From positions 59,880 to 88,068 of the forward strand of contig KN886889.1 in NCBI GenBank assembly GCA_000934455.1: DNA of 28,189 nucleotides, read 5' to 3'. This document shows, in pieces, positions 1-9,500 of the stretch. A model generated the notes under the pieces. It searched no databases. It was given only the letters and a program-made list of their open reading frames with translations, and was not told where the DNA came from. Position 1 is the stretch's first letter. Each line of letters opens with the position of its first letter. A program made the translations under genes and the position numbers. The DNA is from Apostichopus parvimensis (Eukaryota > Echinodermata > Holothuroidea > Aspidochirotida > Stichopodidae).

Positions 1-36
1 CTGGCGCCTCCAGCCCCCCGGTTCCTACGCCCTTGA
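1..36. repeat. GC-rich fragment at window edge, possible repeat end
   Basis: The first ~36 bases are strongly GC-rich and C-tract bearing, unlike the AT-rich DNA that follows. Read on the minus strand they give a CGTAGGAACCGGGG-type block, a look I associate with dispersed repeats in marine invertebrates. It is cut by the window edge, so identity cannot be settled. Confidence 0.25.
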
Positions 37-1279
37 TTGAAGCTATTAGTAATTTCAAATTGCAGTTATGGAATGGCGGTTTTTGTTTTCCTTGTTCTAT
101 TAGTGTTTTGCTTGCCCTAAGTCTGATCGTTTGAAATTGCATGGGGACTAAATATAGAAACTTATTTCTGTAATTTCAAGTTACTTCGACTATTGTCAAT
201 GTATGAATGAACCAATTAAATTCATTTGACTGAAGACCCATATAAACATCAAATTGATATTTATATCCGAGTACAACAACTCTTCCACCGAATTGCAAAC
301 ACAAATATAAACACCCGAGTGTTCGCTGATCAATGGCTGTAATCTTTGATGCTTTTTACAACAAATGTTGACCAACTTAATGAGAGAGATGTCATCATCT
401 GTGCTTCATTTCATACTTTTAATGAGCCTGACATGGTAGTTGGTAAAGAGATTTAATTCTGTGGTACTTATAGTGAAAGCCCAGACACTTTCAAGGAAGG
501 AAGAACTCTCCTTTATATTTCAGAGATATAAATTGGTCTTACTGTCTCAAATCTAATCCAATATGACAGTTTTATTCAGCTGTTTATGTTTCAAACATGA
601 AATTAGGCAAAACATAGAATAAAATAAAAAATATTAATTCCCTTGATATGTAGTACTGCACTTTTCATAATCAATGGAAAATAGACTAAACTATTTCCAT
701 TTATAAGCCAGAGGTATTTACAGGCTTACATCTCAAATTATTTTGCAGTTTTAATTCAGCTATTTATCATTAACATTACAGTTACAAAATACTCTAAATT
801 CCCTTGGTACTCAAATGAGTTGTTGATAATCAAATACAGAATACAACAACTTATCACCCTTCCAGTGATGTTCCCCCCTCCCCCAAAAAAAATTTGTGTG
901 TAGTCTCAAACTAAATTATTACGTATTTTAATGCAACTGATTATGACTAACATGTCACATGGCAAAGATACCACTAGCCTTGATATTTTGTTCTACACCT
1001 GACTTTTAAAATAATCGATTGAGGACAGAAGATAAAACCCTCACTATTATTTACAGGGCTTTTCTGTTGTTTTGAAGTCTCATATTCAAAAAATATACTT
1101 ACTAATCGGGCTTATCTCAATCATGTAAAAAGGGTAAGTTCCGGCTTCAGAAAGTGAGAATTTTTTTAATATTTCATTTCTTCTATGACATACAGCGGCA
1201 TCAAAATTTCCACAATCTGCTGGTAACAAACACCATCGTCATTAAAGACACGAGATAGTGTATTATTTCGCAATTTAAC
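37..1279. other. Non-genic stretch, nothing recognised
   Basis: AT-rich DNA with frequent stops in all frames and no spliced gene signature or recognised repeat. It contains a short C-run followed by an A-run near 871-891. It could be intergenic or part of an intron of a gene to the left. Confidence 0.5.
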
Positions 1280-1955
1280 CTTTTAAAGAACCTTTATGAT
1301 CTTATTAAAATAAATAGTACTGCATGCTTCGTTTACAAAACTTTAAATAACAACCTAAGATTTTTGTCTCAACTGATGATGTTATTCTCAACTACTCTAC
1401 AAGACATGCTGGTAACAATCGCAGTTGTCCAGCTCGTATACGAACTATGGAATGTTTAGCTTAAGATATCGTGCCTGCATTTAAGACTTGGAACACAATA
1501 TCAAGAGATATTAACATGTTAAAGTCTGCTTCACTTTGTACAAGAATGCCAACTAAACAATACGTTGAACGTTATTAATATTATATCTCTCATAACACTG
1601 TTTGACAGAGCTTATAAATGGTACTCATATTATGTATCTAATAAGCACTTGATATATTATACAATAATCGACAAGGAATCCAAATTATTAAATCAATCTG
1701 GTGTAACTGTGAACAAAAATATAAATATTTCTTTTGTTTCTGTTTGGTGGTGGGTATTCTACTTCTTTAAGGTTTTACAGAACAGTTCCTCTCACACCTG
1801 ATTCATCCACATTGTTATATGTTATGTTTGTTAGGTTTTATAGAAGGCTTCCTTCACACCTAATTTCCTACACATTATTATATGTTATGTTTATTGTATT
1901 TCTACCTGTCAGTTGTGAAAAAACAAAACAAATAAAACTTGAACTAACTTGAATT
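1280..1955 (+). mobile_element. Decayed non-LTR retrotransposon 3' end (C-terminal RT tail plus 3' UTR)
   Basis: Reading from about 1363 to 1575 gives a conceptual product with the pattern NYSTRHAGNN, then PARIRT, then FKTWNTISRDI, and a stop at 1576-1578. This matches the C-terminal tail of many LINE polyproteins (HxYxTR ... P+hRT ... WNxhPxxI). One in-frame stop (TAA at 1465-1467) breaks it. About 370 bases of AT-rich 3' UTR-like sequence follow. They end at 1937-1955 in an ACTTGAACTAACTTGAATT tail, typical of the short repeats that end CR1/L2-like elements. Only the 3' end is present, as expected from 5' truncation. The clade is inferred and uncertain; the element is clearly dead. Confidence 0.7.
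1771..1896 (+). repeat. 63-bp tandem duplication in the LINE 3' UTR
   Basis: Two imperfect copies start at 1771 and 1834. Each begins GGTTTTA(C/T)AGAA and ends around ATATGTTATGTTT. Tandem duplications in the 3' UTR are common in LINEs, so this supports the retroelement call. Confidence 0.7.
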
Positions 1956-3424
1956 GTTTTCATATTACATTACAATAGTATAGTGTACTAGCATATGAAT
2001 CGGCTGTCCATAGGAACTCCAGCTCTTTAGCATTTCGACGTGCACACATACATGCAGTGACAACATCAGAGAGTTTTGGGAAAGGGAGGAGGAAGAGGAG
2101 GGGTTAGGGTAGTGACCCCGTTCAGGACTGATTTGACACTCAGTTCTGACTTCCTAGCACCGATCAGAAATTGATACCTTTCTGACCAGCGCTCACCGAT
2201 TTCCATAACCAGTACTTACGGTGAATCAGTAGAAACAGAGAACTCAAGACATTTTAACTCAATTACCCGAGTTAGCCATGACATTGAAGAAAACCGGCTA
2301 GCAACACTCCACCTGGTCCTGGCTTCACCCCTGCTTGCACCCCTAATATGTGATCTCAAACCTCAATGGCAATTATCTGCAAACAAACACAGGCAAAGTT
2401 TGGAAATCAAATTGTGGGCAGACGCTAAAATTATCTTTGTGCTCCAAAACTACCATTTTTGTTTAAGTTCTCTCCCCATTATGCAACATTGTTAACGTAT
2501 CAGCCTCCGTTGTTCATTCATTGCAGATTAGTTTTATTAGCTAAGGTTCAAAGTTTATTGTTAATACTGTCATTGATACCCTGATCGATTATATGTCTAT
2601 CGACAAGCACAAGCATTTCAACTTATTGGTAAATAAAGCCTTGCATAAATAAATATTAACAATCCTGTTTTAACACCACAAAACTCCTCAAACTACACAC
2701 ATTTCCAAGTTACCTATTTTCACGATATTTATCAAACATATCACCAAGAAATATGAAAAAATCTGTGACTTAATCATTAGGCAAAGAGGAACATGAAATG
2801 AACAATCAAAATGGCAAGATATCAGCAACTTTTTTAAAATGTTTAAGCGACTGCAAAATGCAGGCCTCGGAATATAGGTTACGATACTAGCTAAATGCTA
2901 GAGGGTTTTGCGTTTACCAGTAGATAAAAGACAAGACAAGGCATTGGCAACTTTCCTGCTAGTAGACATTACGAACAACTTTACAATGCATTACAAATAT
3001 TTGTCAAGGACAAATGTTGTTCGGTGCCGCTCTACGGGTGCTCTGTTGCTCATATGAAGATAAAACAACATGCATGGTTTGGTTGAATCATTAGAATTGA
3101 TAAAACAACGGATTTTGATTAACATTAAAAGCTGCAACGAGAAGCTGACACCACCATTACTTTTATAAAGATTTAGCATATTTCAAAGCTCAATATCTGA
3201 AAACCAGAGAAGCTATAAAATATTTGCTATTCAATGACTATCAATGATGCATACATTTTTCTTACCTAAAGTCACTCTTAAAAGCAAAGCAGATAAGCAA
3301 TCCCCAGATATATGTTCAATTGTTATTTTTTTTCTTGTATCAATGATCCAAATCAAGTAGTTTTACTTAGCCACAAAATGGAGACACATTTGCTCTTGTC
3401 TCTCCTCTTTTACTTATTTATATA
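1956..3424. other. AGA 3' flank / intergenic
   Basis: No coding signal seen. Just after the AGA stop, on the minus strand, only weak polyadenylation variants occur: TATAAA at 3417-3422 and AGTAAA at 3409-3414 and 3362-3367. Exact AATAAA (minus strand) first appears at 2554-2559 and 2533-2538, nearly 0.9 kb downstream, so the 3' UTR is either long or uses a variant signal. A G-rich patch lies at 2077-2116. Confidence 0.4.
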
Positions 3425-3585
3425 TCAGATGCATTTAAGGAACAAAAACAAAACAGGAGGAAGGATAACTCGAGGGAGAGTCACCGTAGCAACAGACCTG
3501 ATACAAGTGACTGGAACTGTCATCATCTTTGGCATCGATGGGTTTTGAATGTTGTAGACAAAATTAGCATTGTGACATGCAGCAC
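3425..3585 (-). CDS. AGA: AGA exon 10 (C-terminus with extension)
   Basis: Follows a TTTTTTATAG acceptor. [13 protein letters not shown] corresponds to human GAACNKL...FMVYN, and TVPVTCI to the human end VDCI, keeping both cysteines of the last disulfide. The frame then stays open 24 more codons ([18 protein letters not shown]... to TGA at 3425-3427). Exon identity is secure; whether the tail is translated is not, since a GT lies just after the VTCI codons. Confidence 0.85.
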
Positions 3586-6500
3586 CTATAAAAAATGTAA
3601 AAAAAATAAATAAATAAATAAATAAATACAGAAAGGATTAAAGTGTAGCAGTGGTGCAAGTCATGTGTAAATACAGTAAATTACTGCCAAAGTGTGACAC
3701 TTTAACGACCCGGAAGAGAAAAAAGAGGAATCAATTTAACGAATCGGGCAACCATCATTATGCTATTGGATAGCAGTCAATTTGTGCAGATACTGGTATC
3801 GTCTTTGGAGTATCTTTCATTCAATCAATGCACACTGCACATTCATATTACAATTTATACAGACTTGCCCATCATGACATCACACAACTCAATTATAACG
3901 CTTGAATATGACACATGAAAACCATCATTATTGGTCTAAGTGACTGAGAGATAACTGTCATGAACGACTCCCTCACCCTCTCCCACCCCCCCCATGCCCT
4001 TCCTCTCCCCACCTCCACAGCCAAGAAGACACAGACACCAACAATCATTATTGGTCTAAGTGACTGAGAGATAACTGTCATGAACGACTCCCTCACCCTC
4101 TCCCACCCCCCATGTCCTTCCTCCCTCCCCACCTCCACAGCCAAGGAGACACAGACACCAACAATCATTATTGGTCTAAGTGACTGAGAGATAACTGTCA
4201 TGAACGACTCCCTCCCCAACCCCGACTCCCTCCCCCCCCTCAACCCCCATGCCCTCCCCACCTCCACAGCCAAGGAGACACAAACACCAGCCATCATTAT
4301 TGGTCCAAGTAGTTGTCATGAACAACTTCTCCAAGCTGCTGAGAAAAATGTTGTTCCATTTGGGAGATATCATGGATTTTAAATTCTAATTACACCTAAT
4401 CTTTCTGTTATTTCTTTTAAATATTATTTTCTGACATATATACTTTTACATCTTTAACACCAAGATCTCATTGCCTAGAGTCACTTTTGAAAGTTGACTT
4501 AGATTGTGAGTAAACAAAATATATTTTTTATCAGTAGGAATTGTGAGTAAACCCAAATTTTTGTTTTATTAGTAGTTGTGAAAAAATCAGCAAAATATGC
4601 AAAATAGGCAAAATGCTATGCACAATCTGCAAATTGCTACGCACAATCGGCTAATTGCTACATGAATAAAAATTTGTATATAGCAGTTTTTGCATGCTGA
4701 AACATTACTAATCTCAGTATTTTATGATAAATAATATTCATAAAACAGAAAAATGCTTCACAAAATGTGAGCACTAAAGTTTTCCCCATCGTACATGATT
4801 TACTTACCACACATACATAAAGAAGGAGAGGTTCTTTATTAAAATCAATCCTCTAACACTTTCTGATTTGTATCGTTGAAATTGTCGTGTGATCCGTAGT
4901 CACACTGTTTGCAAGGCAAGGTACGTTTGCTTCTCACTGGCACCTCCAGTAAAGAAATGTCATTTAGGGATCACCACCGAGTAATGACCGGATAGTTTGG
5001 TTGGTAGAACCCTAAGGAAACTGGTTTTAATGCCACTCTAGCCTATTTCTCTCTCCTTAAGTTTGTTTATTATTTCCCCAGTCACCTTTGAGGTACAAAG
5101 TTGTTCCCATTTTGGACTTACCATACGTGCCATTTATTGTGGCTGCTACGACTGCTCCTGAGAAGTCGGGGTAATGTTGAATGATCCTCTTAATCGCATT
5201 AGTACAGGCATCGTCAGGGTCTATCCCCATCCTCATCTGTTCCACGACGAAGAAACTACACAGACCAAAGGGAAATGAATTCAGTTTCCAATTTATCATG
5301 TATTATGTTAAGAAATAGTCTAAAAGATGGCTAATCTGTGGACCTCTTATGATCTCATGGAGTACTGACACAGAGCGAATCTATCACAGTTCCACAATGA
5401 GGCAAGTCCTGTCAAACAGGTTTGGATCTTTGGGTAAGGAATTACCTCCTTGCATAACGACAGCACAGCGGTGGCTCACAAATTTACAGTACAGCATGAA
5501 CCACCTCGATGTGGACGAAAAAAGGTTCCACCAAGGAAAGTTGCATATATTCAATTCTTGCAGAAGAAGGTAGAGTTGATATGGTATCTTATCCTTATGT
5601 CTTTTACCACACTCCTAATGTCATGTTAGGATCACTAATTATTCTCCAGATCAAGGTGATGACCTAAATATGACATAAAACTAACATGTCTGTATGCTTT
5701 CAATCTGAAAGCAGATTAGCTAGGCCCTCTCAAGAAATTTCAACTCTGTAATTAGCGAAAAAGGCAGTGCCTTAATCTCAAGACTAGAATGAACAGATTT
5801 TCTGTTAACAGCTCAGGTGAAAAAAAATTATGAATTATACTGCCTTCTAGTTGGAGTAAAAACTGATACCTAAACTGAGGCCTACTTTAATTATGTCAGA
5901 ATATTCACAATTTTTTCATCATCGATATTAAATCTGGCAACTTCACTTGTTGATATAATTGGAATAATAAGAACATATTAGTGTACCTCTATCACTTACA
6001 CTGTAAATTTGCAGATCTATTTGAACTTAGGTTTCTGCCTTAAGTTATCCCTTTCACATAATGTTTGTCCTATATTACTGTGCCAATAGCTATCAACAAC
6101 TAACTAACCAGAACTGAATGTTATATCTCCCAGATTTAAGGACCTATCATTTCTGGCATAAATTCACCAATGATCAAACTCCAATTTGATAGAACTGTCA
6201 TGTTCAAGTTTCAGGAGTATGTTGAAGTGTTTTTTTTTTCTCTACCATCAACGTTAAGTCATATTTTACAATTGATACAAAACACTTGGTTTAGGATCTC
6301 ACTGAATAGGACTATACAAAACTTTATTAGAAAAGGGAAATAATCCTACTATGTTTTTTATGGTTTAATAAAGATAACGTTTTCAAAGTGTCAGGCAACA
6401 GCTTTTGAGACATACTCTGGAAATATTGTAAACTCCAAACAAACCGACTCATAAATTTCTGTTTTGTGAAAATACTGAGTCGGCTGAAAATAAAGACTTT

Positions 6501-9500
6501 CTACAGAGATTTCGTAAATTCAAAAGGACACACCTTGGAAGAAAACGCATCATGATGTCACCATCTCCAGTCGCGGCTGCTCCCCCGACATAGTTGTCGG
6601 CGTATCCCCCCGCACCGGGGATGGGTGAGTCTCCTACTCGACTGTAACAACAAGGAATGAAACACGAAGAAGATGGCTTAGACATCGTATCTATCTAACA
6701 CCTCCATACTATCATAACTGGCTGTTTATTGATCACCACCTCCATCTAAGAGCTGCGAAGCTCAGTTGGAAGAGCAATCCAGAGGTAAGCATGGAACCTG
6801 TTCAAGCCAATAACTACTTTTTGTTTGCTATTTCACGAATCTCCACAATACTGTAAAACAAGTCATCTTTTGTTACTGAATATGTTGTCCATAAAAAAAT
6901 CATCTCTATTGCAGTAGAAGTGTTTTTAAAGGTTTCCATGGTTACATAACCACAGCTTGTTACTATTTCAGAACAGCACTAATGCTCTTACATCTAACAA
7001 CAAAGACACAGTGTTGTGTACAGGCAACCTTAGTTACATAATCACAGCTTGTTATTGTTTCAGAACAGCACTAGAAGTGTATTTCTACTCTGTAATATAT
7101 ATAACAATGAAGAAATAGTGTTGTGTACAGGCTTCCTTAGATACACTGAATATGATAACAGCATTCTACTGTTCTAGAATCATAGATCTAAGCGTGTGCT
7201 CATATTTTTTGTATGCAAGAACACCGATTAGATAGTGCTAACAGTTAACTAAAAGAAGAAAAACGAAAAAAAAATCCAAAAAGGTAACTATGGTCCAATT
7301 CTAAAGGAAAGTTTGGTTGGAATGCATTTTCTTCATGAACATTACCCATGAACTTTATGATTGAGTCCATTGGTCGAGACTCCAGCAGCGACATTATTCA
7401 TTCGGTCTATGGCAATCATACCAATCGTGTCGTGGTTTTCTTGGGAGATGTCCTGATTGGCCGTGGAAGGAGTCATTTTTACGCCGCCCGGAGATGGCTT
7501 ATAGGGTCCACAGGACTTGGATGGATCAGGCCATACATTCTGAACAGACAATGGAAACACAGGTGTCAAAGCAACTACATTCCGGGAAACAAGAGAGTAA
7601 CTTACAAACAGACCTTCACAATCATTACCATAACATCTTGATTTTATACGATGCTAAATTCTCAGTTTCGGGTTTTGTTAGTTTGAAGGAGTGGTCTCAT
7701 TGAAAATAATTAATTAAATTATTTAATATCTTACTGTTATTCACCATGATTACTTCTTCAAATGTGTGTGCTTATCATTTCCCAATTCAAGTCATTAATC
7801 TGTTTTCATTAATATCAGAATAATGATTACAGTCACAGGAATGTCTTTTAAAATTGAACCAGTGTTCTGTTTATACAGCCAGCTAAAAATTCATGTACTT
7901 TCATTTAATTGCAAATGACAAATGACATTAAATTACACATTACATTAAATTGCAAATTACATTATAGATAGTGTTTTTACTTTATTGTAGGCCTACTATA
8001 GGTGTAAACAAGATACTTTTTAAGACCATAAAAAAAGACACAATTAAATTTCCAATTCATGATTGAAATGAAAACAAACTTAACTGGGACTAAAATCTCC
8101 TAACAAGAACAGATGGATCATACATTTAGCCTTTTATGACTATAAAAAGAGAAAAACAAATAAAACGAAGCAACAACTACAATTAAAATGCAGAGATGTA
8201 AACAATCAATATCTCTCACCTTCCAAAAATTTGGTTGACAATTGTTTTTCTTCCATTCATTGAAGGCCTCTCTGAAAGCGCAACAAAAGTAACAATGTTA
8301 CACACAGTAACATGTTTACAGAAAAGGAAATTCCTCGCCCCTGGCATCTTTATTTCATCACAGAGAAGGTGCAACGAATTAGAAAACCGTAACTTTTATC
8401 AAAGTATTCAAAAATGAAAGACACTATAAGACATATTTTGTACAAATAATTCATTGGTATGGTGGAAGATGTTATATTGTAATGATCACAACAAGAATTG
8501 ATACATCCTTGCAATTTCAAGGGACAAATCATATGTACTTTACATTAATATATTATCCTACGGAATGTAGATCATAAATATTTCTGAACTTGTGAATCAA
8601 GCACCAGGATAATAAATTGCAACTCTGCAATTCTTTTCCCTCGACAGGTAAACCCTGAAGCGGGCCACAAAAGTGGCACATATTTATATATATATGTATA
8701 TGATATGATATAATATTTGTTCAAATGAAACATGCTGTGAGGCTCAACTAAGTGAAATGAAAGCAGAAGAATATGATAAGCCCTTTTCCTGGATCTGACT
8801 TTTGGACTAATTTAAATCTGTACCAGATTTATGAAACAAGTGGACAGTCTTCTTACTGATTTGTCAAACCACATCTTGGGAAAAACTTATGCCAAAAGTC
8901 GTCACAACTTACACCGATTTATTTGTTGAAAGAGATTCTTCCTTGAATCCGATCGCTACGGCAAATTTAGTAGCTGTGAAGGAAAGATAACAGAAATTTG
9001 AAATTCTAAATTAAGAACACATTTAGCTTTCAAACACAAGGAGTTAAGGGGGATGCAAGGGAAAAGGGGAGGTAAGGGTGAGAGAGGGGGCACAAAACAG
9101 TGTACTTCATTAACCTGACGTTTTAAAAAACAATTAAACCTGAAAAACAAAAGGGTTTGTGATTCCTTGCCACACTTTGTATGTTGGGTTTCCTTTCTTC
9201 CAAAACAAACTTTGCTCTTCTGGAAGAAACTGGAAACCAGCATTTATGATACCAAAAAAATTATAAAGTAAAATTTTAAATTTGTGAGGAGAAAGTTTTA
9301 TCAGGGAGAGCGGTTTAAGCAGCTCCATGGTTTTATTATCTGTCATCTACTAGTAAACTCATATCAATTAAGTGGGTGCTCAATTAGTGAGGCACTTCAC
9401 TGTCCTGGTATCTATTTGTTATAAATTGATAACCCCTTTGACCTCAGTTCTGGACAGAGAACTTACTTAGATCAGCTTATCTCATCTTATAATCGGTGTG

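Noticed and set aside
2077-2116. G-quadruplex and TTAGGG-like interstitial telomere
   Set aside because: Only one GGTTAGGG unit, and the middle loop is about 13 bases, so it fits neither pattern well.
3893-4382. Open reading frames of 60-134 codons on both strands
   Set aside because: They run through the 120-bp minisatellite, whose unit is a multiple of three, so the same peptide repeats; no gene signals.
5349-5573. 74-codon plus-strand frame in AGA intron 8
   Set aside because: No recognised domain, no splice partners, lies inside a confirmed intron; most likely chance.
6750-6812. Functional tRNA gene
   Set aside because: D-arm and B-box are good, but the anticodon stem and loop and the T stem do not form; better explained as SINE-derived.
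7348-7703. Plus-strand frames over 7348-7703
   Set aside because: They overlap AGA exon 7 on the opposite strand; its conserved protein match shows the minus strand is coding.
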